The notes beneath the pieces are model-generated. The model had not been told where the DNA came from. It searched no databases and saw only the letters and a list, made by a program, of their open reading frames with translations. A program made the translations under genes and the position numbers. Positions 10,301 to 19,000 of a stretch of DNA of 64,000 bases are shown here, piece by piece. The stretch's first letter is position 1. Every line of letters begins with the position of its first letter. Origin of the DNA: Flavobacteriales bacterium (GTDB lineage: Bacteria > Bacteroidota > Bacteroidia > NS11-12g > UBA9320); the NCBI GenBank assembly GCA_020635395.1, contig JACJZV010000002.1:620001-684000 (forward strand). Reading direction: 5' to 3'.

Positions 10301-13039
10301 ATTAACGAGTCCATCCTTCCAAATCTTACCGTAAACGGTTCGTCGGTTTTGACCATTGACACCTCCGGACAGTTGAAATGCAATGAAATAAATGCATCAT
10401 CCCTCTCAAAAATTGTGAACAACGGCAGAATCATATCTAACATTGCTTCTGATAATTTTTACGAGAAATTTTATCATCTGGCATCCGTTCGGTTTCTGAA
10501 CAATTCAGATATTTCGACTCTTGAAGTGGAATCATTTGGCAACGACGTTCATCCGTCCGTGCCCACATCGCTTACCCATTGGTGGCGTTTTAAACCCAAT
10601 CCGTTGGCTGCAAAAGATAGTTTAAAACAATTGTATCTCAATTACCTTCCACACCGATTGGCGGGCAAAAAGGAGACCGACCTAAAACTGTATTTTTCGG
10701 AAAATGCAGGATTAGACTGGCGGGCAATAAATAGAAATATTACACTTGACACAGTTAATAATCGTTTTTTACTTTACAATGCTCCGGCCTATGGTCACTA
10801 CATTATTTCGGACACCAACATAGGTATTACAATATTTAACCCCGAAATTCATCGTTCGGAACCACGGATATTTGGCAATCAGGGCGAAGTTACCATTTAT
10901 GGATTTGGCCTTGGCTTTACTCCGGATATGAAGGTGAGTCTGCAAAAGAATGGTGTAACACCTATATATGCTGATACGGTAAAAATTACCGACAAAAATG
11001 GAGAGTCATTTTTAGCGGTATTCAATGTGGATAATGCCACGGTTGGTGTTTATTCAGTGGTGGTGGAGGTGCCTGGGCAAACTGCCATTCAGCTTTCCGA
11101 TTATATGACTATTGAGAAAGCCGAGCGGCCAGCCCCGTGGGTAATGTTGGGTGGTCGCGATCGCTTTTTGCTAAATCGTTGGCAAACTTTTACCATCAAC
11201 TACGGAAACTTTGCAAATACAGATGCGTTGGGCGTTCCTTTGTTTTTTGTGGTAAACGATGTTCCAGGCATGGAAATCGAGTTTCCCGATGTACAGATAG
11301 GCGTACCCAAAAGTTTTACCGATGACGGCTGGACACAATGGCAAGACACAACGATTGATTTATATTTTGTGTCTGATTCTTTTGGAGAGTTCGAAGGTCG
11401 TAAGGTTCGAATTTACCCATTTTATGTGCCGTCTATAGGTGCTTTAAGTTCTTCTTCTATTCGGGTTAAAATAAAATCATCAAAAGATTTGGAAATGACG
11501 GTTTGGGTAACCGACCCTTTAATCGAAGGATTTGAAAAACGAAAAAAGGCCAGCACACCACCCGAGGTTTCCGCCTGCCTTGCCAAAGCCGCCGCCAAAT
11601 ACAGTTGGGACAAAGCCATTGGTCTTATTCCAGGTTATGATTGCTACAAACTGGCCTATAAAGTTACCGAAACAGGGGTGTCGTATGCCTTAAAAGATGC
11701 CAACGAGCCCGAAAAACCTGAAACATGGGGAAGCTGGCTCATTAGCGGTTGGGGTTGGGCATGGAGTATAGCCGACTGTGCGGGCGATTTAATTCCGGTT
11801 TCAAAAGGGGTTAAAATTGCAAAGGATTTAATTGACATTGGTTTTGATATAAAATCAAACTACGATGCCAATCAGGAATGTTGGGATAAATTTAATGCCA
11901 AAAACAAGGGTAAACACAAAAGCCGCGGAGTCACTTCATTCGACCCAAATGAAATTGCAGGCCCCGATGGATATGGTTTTGACGGATACGTTGGAGCCAG
12001 AGCAAATATGGTTTATACCGTATATTTTGAAAATAAGGATACAGCAAGTGCACCTGCCACCAATGTGGTTGTTTTTGATACGTTGGATAAAAGCAAATTT
12101 GATTTTTCAACGTTCAGCTTTGGTCAAGTTACTATTGCCGACAGCACCTACAACATACAAGGTTTTAGTAAGGAGTTCCGAATCATGATAGATTTAGCTC
12201 CGCGTATTCAAAGTCTTGTGCAGGTTACCGGAAGTCTGGACACTTCCAATGGAGTCATTATGGTATCATACCTCACAATGGATAGAAGTACGCTTGAGCC
12301 AAATGAAGATGTGGACTTGGGCTTTTTGCCTCCCAATCAAACACAACCTGAAGGGGAGGGAAATTTTAGCTATTCAGTTGGCTTGAGAAATGGAATTAAA
12401 CATGATGAAACCATCAGCAATAAGGCACTTATTTATTTTGATGCCAACCCGCCAATAGCCACCAATGTGCACACCAACAAAGTTGACATAGAGCCACCAC
12501 AAAGTGCTGTTACGATGTTGAACGCTATAACCAGAGATTCCACCTTTGTGGTGGAGTGGGGTGGAAGCGACAACGGCTGCGGATTACAATTTTTTTCCGT
12601 TTTTGTATCAATAAACGACAGTGCATACGTGGCTTGGAAAAGCAACACTTCTCTGGTGTCGGACACATTTTACGGTAGAGACCACCATCGATATGCTTTC
12701 TATAGCATCGCTACCGACAGTTTGGGCTTGACCCAGTTGCCGCCTGATAATCCGGATGCGAGTACAGAAGTTTTGGATAGGAGTTTGGTGGAAAATATGG
12801 CAAACATCAATTATTTGGTTTACCCAAACCCTGCACAAGACCGCCTATATGTGCAGTCGAATACAACTGAGGTTTCAAAGTTGACAGCCTATTCGTTGCA
12901 GGGTCAAGAAGTGGGTGGTTGGGAAATAAAACCCGGTTTAAATGTTGTAAAACTTCCGGAACTACCAGCAGACGTATATTTAGTAAGAATTGAAAGCAAA
13001 AATGGAATTGCTTGGAAAAAGATTGCAATTGTGAAATAA
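7313..13039 (+). CDS. Giant T9SS-secreted repeat protein, 1908 residues
   Basis: Predicted cell-surface or secreted protein. The chosen ATG gives a clean signal peptide (MKRLTLFISVLITSMYAQS) and lies downstream of the promoter box; 15 extra residues are possible from 7268 but unlikely. After a DWNSTATWNGG start typical of G8-like/parallel-beta regions come about five repeats of about 167 residues with the pattern SC...S.D...FNGS...L.G...YS...PGY.V...NYG.I. Residues about 1180-1265 look like an IPT/TIG-type domain. A segment starting SFDPNE (about 1560) resembles the conserved-repeat domain that often precedes sorting tags. The last 75 residues (YPNPAQDRLYVQS ... VYLVRIESKNG) are a type A T9SS sorting domain. 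Role unknown; adhesion or matrix function is a guess. A strong hairpin lies just downstream. Confidence 0.9.
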   Translation: MKRLTLFISVLITSMYAQSASISSKSSGGDWNSTATWNGGVVPQSGDDVTINGTVTGNGSCNHLTVSAGAYLKNVPGYAHTITVYGNLTNNGTIQNDVSSGLLTIYAYGNITNNGVWTNRVLNLEHATNAHFYQSATSYFDGVQIYANTGKVDTIVFGTAQEFRNCTFTRGGSGLQQLKTNGYNSVFKQCNLTSFDVLSNNLLDFDGTMFSDVHITGAAQLSGNITLYSTNYFANGVVNQGVIKGASGYSVTLRLSGDFTNKNTIYSPSTYLIVYVDGNFHNEGVYRPISTYFYAGHSHILSQTANHPMEGYIYAQETDTLNIVSDFTFLKGPLKGYNSSGNASIKGGSHKMVFDSCSVEYINLFSNDSIRLNKSTLYNGTINGNAKIAGNFDINSTLVWSGNITNYGTCRSTPGYSVTLILNGVFTNIGSISGGYLSIDLYADIENRGIYAPTTTNIKGDKIRSFSQNGSSIFQGNFRTDSKLDGIRLQSNCTFKKITLDGQNATPYSVIETNGYSFSADSCTLAEWQIIGADSLHFNGSLLTNIQTFSTPILTGKITLYSNVTFENGFVNLGYLGPRPGYSVETYVHGNAQNYGNIALFPSQGGVLTVQLFDTLFNAGVYKPSSTYFRGKPNVLSQTPVALFEGNYYSYDTSAAVQLNSMARFYKATLDFQNNLPYTRILTNGNTLHFDTCTVYDVYFKSSDTIDFNGSLVNSSIFYDIPVVLGSFIMYNGVVFEDGLINHGSIFNRAGYGITGKLNGTTTNYGSIATNKSGGNFIIDINGTFINNGIYHPNSTYLKGDTLCVFKQNTTSIFEGSYYAADTNNGIKLGSDVHFKKAYLRWINGSNYPRFNTQGFLPNMDSCDISLVHFTQCDTLDFNGSVLSDMHISGLPVLKGEVTTYSNVRFRTDMVNFGTIQNKPGYGVSNYFDGEVYNFGTIQTHVSGGYLNTYLAKGLQNNAFYQPGATYLVSHNPRQIGGKNSAYTKGNFFVNDSMSFINESILPNLTVNGSSVLTIDTSGQLKCNEINASSLSKIVNNGRIISNIASDNFYEKFYHLASVRFLNNSDISTLEVESFGNDVHPSVPTSLTHWWRFKPNPLAAKDSLKQLYLNYLPHRLAGKKETDLKLYFSENAGLDWRAINRNITLDTVNNRFLLYNAPAYGHYIISDTNIGITIFNPEIHRSEPRIFGNQGEVTIYGFGLGFTPDMKVSLQKNGVTPIYADTVKITDKNGESFLAVFNVDNATVGVYSVVVEVPGQTAIQLSDYMTIEKAERPAPWVMLGGRDRFLLNRWQTFTINYGNFANTDALGVPLFFVVNDVPGMEIEFPDVQIGVPKSFTDDGWTQWQDTTIDLYFVSDSFGEFEGRKVRIYPFYVPSIGALSSSSIRVKIKSSKDLEMTVWVTDPLIEGFEKRKKASTPPEVSACLAKAAAKYSWDKAIGLIPGYDCYKLAYKVTETGVSYALKDANEPEKPETWGSWLISGWGWAWSIADCAGDLIPVSKGVKIAKDLIDIGFDIKSNYDANQECWDKFNAKNKGKHKSRGVTSFDPNEIAGPDGYGFDGYVGARANMVYTVYFENKDTASAPATNVVVFDTLDKSKFDFSTFSFGQVTIADSTYNIQGFSKEFRIMIDLAPRIQSLVQVTGSLDTSNGVIMVSYLTMDRSTLEPNEDVDLGFLPPNQTQPEGEGNFSYSVGLRNGIKHDETISNKALIYFDANPPIATNVHTNKVDIEPPQSAVTMLNAITRDSTFVVEWGGSDNGCGLQFFSVFVSINDSAYVAWKSNTSLVSDTFYGRDHHRYAFYSIATDSLGLTQLPPDNPDASTEVLDRSLVENMANINYLVYPNPAQDRLYVQSNTTEVSKLTAYSLQGQEVGGWEIKPGLNVVKLPELPADVYLVRIESKNGIAWKKIAIVK
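7440..10250 (+). repeat. Five to six diverged protein-coding repeats of about 500 bp
   Basis: Within the giant T9SS gene the codons for a D-S/T-C motif recur near 8370, 8870, 9378 and 9890, with a related copy near 7875, giving a period of 496-512 bases. A partial copy precedes the first. The repeats are clear at protein level but diverged at DNA level, so they are old, unlike the array at 17.7-19.1 kb. Confidence 0.7.
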
Positions 13040-13086
13040 GGTGTAAACCGTATTGACAAATTGTTTTGGAATTGATGTTTTGAAAT

Positions 13087-13135
13087 GGTTTGACCCAAAT
13101 TAAGTAACAGACTATTACAAAATTTGGGTTAAACC
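13087..13135. terminator. Bidirectional hairpin between convergent genes
   Basis: A 15-base arm GGTTTGACCCAAATT (13087-13101) pairs with AATTTGGGTTAAACC (13121-13135) with a single G-T wobble and a 19-base loop, followed by a T-rich stretch. It sits between the ends of the T9SS gene and the convergent membrane protein gene. The long loop is unusual for a classic terminator. Confidence 0.6.
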
Positions 13136-13140
13136 ACTTT

Positions 13141-13641
13141 TTATCGAATTCTTACCCATTCGTTTTTGTTGATAGTTGCTGTGTCAATACGAGTGGCACG
13201 AATAAAAAATGGACGAAAATGCTCAACCCGAAATACATCAATTACTGGAGAGCCGCCGTCGGTGGCACCACATCCAAAATCACGGACAATTATTTTTGTG
13301 GTTGGGTGCAATTTGTTTTCAAAAAGCACTTGTCGGTTTGTCCATGCACACATATCGGATAATAATGATAAAAGCATAATGAACGCCACCATGGCAGCCA
13401 TAAGTATTGTTATGATAGTTTTAGCAAATATCTGCCGCCTGTTGTCGTGTATTTTTAGTGTTCCAAATAGGGTAAGAAGAACGGCAGCTGGTAAGGCAAA
13501 AAATAAAAATAGTTTGTAATCGGACTTAATCGTATCGGAAGCAAATTCCATATTTAGTAGCCATAAAATGGGAGAACAGAGTAAACCAAAGGCAAGTAGT
13601 GCAATAGCCAACCATAAAATTATTTTCCTCGGTTGTTTCAT
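13141..13641 (-). CDS. Hypothetical membrane protein, 166 residues
   Basis: Three predicted membrane helices (about 8-30, 43-62 and 72-93) followed by a soluble C-terminal part of about 70 residues with VRDFGCGATDGG. Not recognised. It lies 29 bases downstream of the peroxidase gene in the same direction and may be co-transcribed with it. It ends next to a bidirectional hairpin. Confidence 0.7.
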   Translation of the reverse strand: MKQPRKIILWLAIALLAFGLLCSPILWLLNMEFASDTIKSDYKLFLFFALPAAVLLTLFGTLKIHDNRRQIFAKTIITILMAAMVAFIMLLSLLSDMCAWTNRQVLFENKLHPTTKIIVRDFGCGATDGGSPVIDVFRVEHFRPFFIRATRIDTATINKNEWVRIR

Positions 13642-13670
13642 ATTATGAAGGCAATTAATGGCAAAATAAA

Positions 13671-14813
13671 TTATCGAAAGGGATTAGAGTATTTCTCATC
13701 GGTCAAAAATTGCGGGTCGGTTAATGTATTTAAAAATGCCTCTAAAGCCTCTTTTTCCTCAGTGGTAAGCTGAAAACGAGCCGGAGTAGTGCCATTTTTC
13801 AAATGCTCGTCGAGGGTGGATGACCAAGCAATATTGTCGCTGTAATGTTCAATAACCTCGGATAATGTTTTAAATCGGCCATCGTGCATATATGGAGGCC
13901 GCACGGCTATGTTGCGGAGCGAGGGCGGCAAAAACTTGCCTCGGTCGTTAACATTTCCCGAAACCACCTCATAACCCACATCGTTGGCCAAAAATTCTTC
14001 AAACGAAATGCCGTTGTTTCGCGGGGAGTCTATAACCATGGCATCGGTATTGTGGCAACCGCCGCAGTTGCCTTTTTGAGCATTGAAAAACAATGATTTT
14101 CCAAGATTTTCCAATGGGCTAAAGTTGTTGAATACGCTATCGCGTGGACGATTTTTTCTACCCTGGTCGTATTTGCTGTCAAAAGAAATCATAGAACGAA
14201 CAAAGGCCGCCAACGCCGTTTTAATCTTTTGCTCGGAAATATCGGAAACGCCATAAGCCTGCTTAAATAAAATGGGGTAATAGGGCAGTTTGTTTAGTTT
14301 CGAAACGAGTTCAGAAATGCTCATACCCATTTCTACGGGGTCCAATATGGGTTGCAACACTTGCCCCTCAATATTATCTGCTCGGCCATCCCAAAAATAA
14401 CGGGCTGAAACCCTAAACCTGGCATTGGCCAAACCCATGCTGTGGCGTTTGGTTTTGCCACCTAAATGCCCTACCGAAAGGGTGGCAGTATCACTAAAAC
14501 CATATTTTTGAATATGGCAACTGGCACAAGCGGTAGCATTGTTTTTTGATAGATTTTTATCATAAAACAAAACCCTTCCCAAAGTGACAATTTGGTTGGA
14601 AGTAGCAGCAGAAAGCGGCGTATTGTCTTGAAGAAGGATGTTTTTCTTATCTAAAAAATCAGGAACATTCAGGCTTAGATAGTCAAAAGGAGTAGTTGGG
14701 AGGTTTAAATATTCGGCAATAATTTCTTTTTCGGATAAGGCATCTTTGTCTTTACAATTGCTCAAAAAAACAATCTGAAAAGAAAGCAAAACAAATACTA
14801 ATTTCAGCTTCAT
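13671..14813 (-). CDS. Di-haem cytochrome c peroxidase (CcpA/MauG family), lipoprotein
   Basis: Periplasmic peroxidase family that reduces hydrogen peroxide with electrons from c-type cytochromes. Two c-haem sites are visible, CASCH near residue 98 and CGGCH near residue 255, and the C-terminal PPSLRNIAVRPPYMHDG block is the family's second-domain signature with the distal haem ligand region. Length 380 is typical. The N-terminus has a lipobox-like LSNC, so the enzyme is probably membrane-anchored. A near-match promoter box (TATTTTCG) ends five bases before the ATG. Substrate could be something other than peroxide in this large family. Confidence 0.93.
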   Translation of the reverse strand: MKLKLVFVLLSFQIVFLSNCKDKDALSEKEIIAEYLNLPTTPFDYLSLNVPDFLDKKNILLQDNTPLSAATSNQIVTLGRVLFYDKNLSKNNATACASCHIQKYGFSDTATLSVGHLGGKTKRHSMGLANARFRVSARYFWDGRADNIEGQVLQPILDPVEMGMSISELVSKLNKLPYYPILFKQAYGVSDISEQKIKTALAAFVRSMISFDSKYDQGRKNRPRDSVFNNFSPLENLGKSLFFNAQKGNCGGCHNTDAMVIDSPRNNGISFEEFLANDVGYEVVSGNVNDRGKFLPPSLRNIAVRPPYMHDGRFKTLSEVIEHYSDNIAWSSTLDEHLKNGTTPARFQLTTEEKEALEAFLNTLTDPQFLTDEKYSNPFR

Positions 14814-14981
14814 CTATACGAAAATAAGACAACTGCAACTATATAGTCGGGTACATGGAGAAGAAAACAGCAAAATCTTGCGTCAAAACTGGGTTGTATT
14901 GCGGAGGTGGGATATTCCGTTTCTTTATAGTCCGGTATCAACCGAGTTTAAAAAGCTGTACTATATGGTTGGCCGTTACGT

Positions 14982-14989
14982 TAGATTTG
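14982..14989 (+). promoter_or_regulatory. -7 promoter box TAGATTTG
   Basis: Exact TAnnTTTG match, 49 bases before the ATG at 15039 of the small secreted protein gene; it precedes the earlier in-frame ATG at 14994 by only four bases, so it does not by itself exclude that start. Confidence 0.4.
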
Positions 14990-15038
14990 TTTTATGTTTT
15001 ATTTGAGAGATGGAATACCTATAAACCGTCAGTGGATT

Positions 15039-15593
15039 ATGAAAACAAAAACAATTTTACTTCTTACTCAATTATTAGTGTGTCAATTTTGTATGGCTGA
15101 CTCTACAAGCATTAATAGGCTATATGCGGAAATAGACACACTTAAATCATTGGCAAGCAACTCACTCTATGTCATAAAAGACCTTGACGGCCAAGACAGT
15201 ATTTCAATATCTTTAGATACAATTCGTAGCACCATATTCTATAAACGCATATACGGAAAAAACCATGATACTGCTTTTGAGGCATATTTAGAAAATGATT
15301 CCTTGATTTCGTTTGGATATTTTTTATTTCCCAGAGAATACATCACAGAAAGAGGATTCCCAATTTATTTGTGTAATTACAATAAAGTTGCTGGAGAAAT
15401 TATGGAACGTCGGTACTACAATAGTAACAGGATGAACTTCATCTGTATTACAAGCATTAACAAAAAATCAAAAAAAGGAACAAAGATTAAATATGAAATC
15501 GATTGGGTAAGTAAGATTATAAAAGGAAAAAGAAAGGAGAGCCATGAATTCGGTATTGGATATTATTTCAATCATTCAGGTTTTGGGATTTAG
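15039..15593 (+). CDS. Hypothetical secreted protein, 184 residues
   Basis: The ATG at 15039 gives a good signal peptide (MKTKTILLLTQLLVCQFCMADS); an earlier ATG at 14994 adds 15 residues without a signal-like character, so the later one is preferred. The mature protein is polar, contains several Tyr/Asn/Lys-rich strands (ERRYYNSNRMNF) and no recognised domain. It is isolated, followed by a gene-free stretch with a possible RNase P RNA fragment. Confidence 0.65.
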   Translation: MKTKTILLLTQLLVCQFCMADSTSINRLYAEIDTLKSLASNSLYVIKDLDGQDSISISLDTIRSTIFYKRIYGKNHDTAFEAYLENDSLISFGYFLFPREYITERGFPIYLCNYNKVAGEIMERRYYNSNRMNFICITSINKKSKKGTKIKYEIDWVSKIIKGKRKESHEFGIGYYFNHSGFGI

Positions 15594-16039
15594 AATGCAG
15601 GGTAATTTAGCCGAAGAGTTGGCCATGGATAACCCCCATTCTATCTTGAAAAACAAAGAAATTGGGCCATAATTTTTTGGGTGTTTACAAATAGTGATGT
15701 TTTGGCGAGCCTCTGCATGACGAATTAGAGAACCCCTCTCTTGGAGCGAGGCAGACAGACCATTGTGGAGGAAAGTCCGCCACGGGCAGGCTGTTTTTTC
15801 CCGAAAACCATTAGAGTGTCCAATATCCGCATAATTCGTTTAAAGGCATAATTCAAAAAAAAGGATTTTTTACATTTGTCATCAACGTCGCTAATGGGAG
15901 ACACTGATTTAGATGAAAATAACAAAATCTAAAACCGACAAACCCATTGAAAATAGCTACAAAGATTTTATTCAACTAAGTTTTCATTGCTCATCCATTG
16001 GACTTAACAAAAACTTGGTAATAAGTGGATGTGCCTTAT
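15594..16039. other. Gene-poor stretch between secreted protein and cyclase genes
   Basis: No convincing protein gene. It holds a 42-codon frame (15544-15672) overlapping the end of the previous gene, which I do not call, and the RNase P-like segment listed separately. The part from about 15800 to 16039 shows nothing I recognise. Confidence 0.5.
15722..15795 (+). ncRNA. Possible 5' fragment of RNase P RNA gene (rnpB), truncated
   Basis: The segment contains GGCAGACAGACC followed by GAGGAAAGTCC (15768-15778) and then GGGCAGG with the order and close spacing of the 5' part of bacterial RNase P RNA, where GAGGAAAGUCC is the universally conserved 5' strand of helix P4. The downstream half is missing: I find no ACAGA-containing 3' P4 strand within the next 300 bases, where a complete gene needs it. 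So this looks like a broken remnant or a target-site duplication, not a working gene. Similarity by eye only. Confidence 0.4.
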
Positions 16040-19000
16040 TCAAATTTTTTCTTCCACGAAGTACATGTCAAGTTCTCCTTTATTCTTCGCCTGAATTTTT
16101 CCTCTGTGCGTACAGATGAATTTGTCTTTTACCAGATTATAGGTAGTTCCGCTGATGTTTACTTTTCCCGTTTCTCCGCTATTTTCCATCCTACTTGCGG
16201 TATTAACAGTATCTCCCCAGATGTCATAGGCAAATTTCTTGATGCCGACAATTCCTGCTACAACCGGGCCTGTATGGATACCGATTCGAATTTCAAAGGG
16301 TTTCTTTCCTAAAGCAGTCCTTTCGGTTTTACGATTCAAAATAAAATGTAGAATCTCTAATCCAGCACCGACCACATCCACAGCATGTGTTTTGTTGGCC
16401 ACAGGTAAACCTCCGGCACACATATAGCTGTCACCAATCGTTTTTATCTTTTCTAAACCATGTTTTTCTATGATATGGTCAAATGCCATAAAACAGGTAT
16501 GAATTTCTTCTACCAATTCTCCGGCTGTCATTTGCTCTGACATCTGTGTAAAATCTTTAAAATCAGTGAATAAAACCGTCACTTCATCAAAATGTCTGGC
16601 CTTGGCACTACCCTTAGCTTTAAGTTCTACTGCAACTTCTTCGGGAAGGATGTTTAACAGCAATTCATCTGATTTCTTCTTTTCTGAAGTTAGTTCTTCT
16701 GTCCTTTTTGCTACAGTTCTCTCCAGTTTTTCTTTTTCCTCCCTGAGGTTCCGTTCCCTCCATTTGCTAAAAATCCGTAATGCCCCCAGAAATATTAATA
16801 TATATATCAGATAAGCCCACCAGGTGCGGTACCAAGGGGGCAATACCCTAAAGGTGTAAGCAATAGGTTCTGTCCAAAAACCGTTGGCACCCAGGGCTTT
16901 TAGCCTGAAGGTGTACGTTCCTTCTCTGATATTGCCGAAACTGGCATTGGTTCTGTTGGTAACTGGGCTCCAGTTTTTGTCGTAGCCTTCCAATATGTAT
17001 TGATATCTTACCAATTGGGGTTTTGAAGTTTCAATGGCCGTAAATTCAAAGGATATCTGGTTGTGCCGGAAAGGCAGTACTAAGTTTTGTGGTAATGGGT
17101 AAAATTTGGTAATGCTATCGAATTGAATATCACCAAACCTATTTATTATGGAATCATTTTCATCTTTCGACAATACCTTCTCATAGGCCCAAAATTCCTG
17201 TAGTAATGCTGTTGCACTATCTTCAGCATTTTGCCTTATTCCATTTGTTTTCAGATTATACCAGCAAATATTTTCTTCATTTACTTTAATCCTTTGAATA
17301 ACCAAAACCGGAGGCTGTTTAATTCTTTGAACAGCTGCATAATCAAATCGTACCAGAGCCGATTTAGAGCTTCCAGTACCCGCCCAGATAATTCCCTTAC
17401 TATCGCATAACATGGCATTGTTATTCACATCCTTTATTGGATAACCATTCGATTCATTGTAATATTCAAGTTCGGATTTTACCTCTGAAAAAGGCATAGA
17501 ACTCATTTTAGCCGGAATGAAGGTAAAACCCAGATTGGTGCCGATAATCACATTGCCCTCCTTATCCTCTACTATATCATAAACTACGTCATTTGCCAAT
17601 CCTTGCCCTATTGAGAAATTATCAAAAGAAACTTTACATACACTCTTGACTTTTTCAATATTTTCTTGTAATTCCTCCAAATTTCTTCTCAATAAACGAC
17701 TCACCCCGCCGCCGTCCGTGCCAAACCAGATATTACCGCCTTTGTCCTCTAGGATACTATAAACCGTATTATTAGCCAGTCCCTGGGCTGTGGTAAAAGT
17801 GCTGAAGAATTTCCCGTCGAAACGGCTCACCCCGCCGTACAAAGTGCCGAACCAGAGATTTCCGTTTTTGTCCTCTAAAATGCTCGGAACCTTATTATTT
17901 GCCAGTCCCTGAGCGGTGGTAAAAGTGCTGAAGAATTTCCCGTCGAAACGGCTCACCCCGCCTCCTCCAGTGCCGAACCAGAGATTACCGTCTTTGTCTT
18001 CTAAGATGCTCCAAACCTTGTTATTTGCCAGTCCCTGGGCAGTGGTAAAAGTGCTGAAGGATTTACCGTCGAAACGGCTTACCCCGCCTTCAGTGCCGAA
18101 CCAGAGATCACCACTTTTGTCCTCTAAGATGCTCCAAACCGAATTATTTGCCAGTCCCTGGGCTGTGGTAAAATTGCTGAAGAATTTCCCGTCGAAACGG
18201 CTCACCCCGCCGCCCAAAGTGCCGAACCAGAGATTACCGCTTTTGTCCTCTAAAATGCTCAGAACCTTATTATCTGCCAGTCCCTGAGCGGTGGTAAAAG
18301 TGCTGAAGGATTTCCCGTCGAAACGGCTCACCCCGCCTCCTCCAGTGCCGAACCAGAGATTACCGTCTTTGTCTTCTAAGATGCTCCAAACCTTGTTATT
18401 TGCCAGTCCCTGGGCAGTGGTAAAATTGCTGAAGGATTTCCCGTCGTAACGGCTTACCCCACCTTCAGTGCCGAACCAGAGATCACCACTTTTGTCCTCT
18501 AAGATGCTCCAAACCGAATTATTTGCGAGTCCCTGGGCGGTGGTAAAAGTGCTGAAGGATTTCCCGTCGAAACGGCTCACCCCGCCGCCCAAAGTACCGA
18601 ACCAGAGATTTCCGCTTTTGTCCTCTAAAATGCTCCAAACCTTATTATTTGCCAGTCCCTGAGCGGTGGTAAAAGTGCTGAAGGATTTGCCGTCGTAACG
18701 GCTTATCCCGCCTTCAGTGCCGAACCAGAGATCACCACTTTTGACCTCTAAGATGCTCCAAACCGAATTATTTGCCAGTCCCTGAGCGGTGGTAAAAGTG
18801 CTGAAGGATTTCCCATCGTAACGGCTCACCCCACCGCCGGCAGTGCCGAACCAGAGATTACCGTCTTTGTCTTCTAAGATGCTCCAAACCTTGTTATTTG
18901 CCAGTCCCTGGGCGGTGGTAAAATTGCTGAAGGATTTCCCGTCGAAACGGCTTACCCCGCCATCGGTGCCGAACCAGAGATTACCGTCTTTGTCTTCTAA

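Noticed and set aside
14855..15100. 81-codon plus-strand frame ahead of the small secreted protein
   Set aside because: Lacks coding character, overlaps the promoter and start of the better supported gene in another frame.
15544..15672. 42-codon frame (MNSVLDIISIIQVLG...) with an AGGAG upstream
   Set aside because: Overlaps the end of the secreted protein gene, too short to judge, and the AGGAG lies in coding sequence in a genome that hardly uses Shine-Dalgarno signals.
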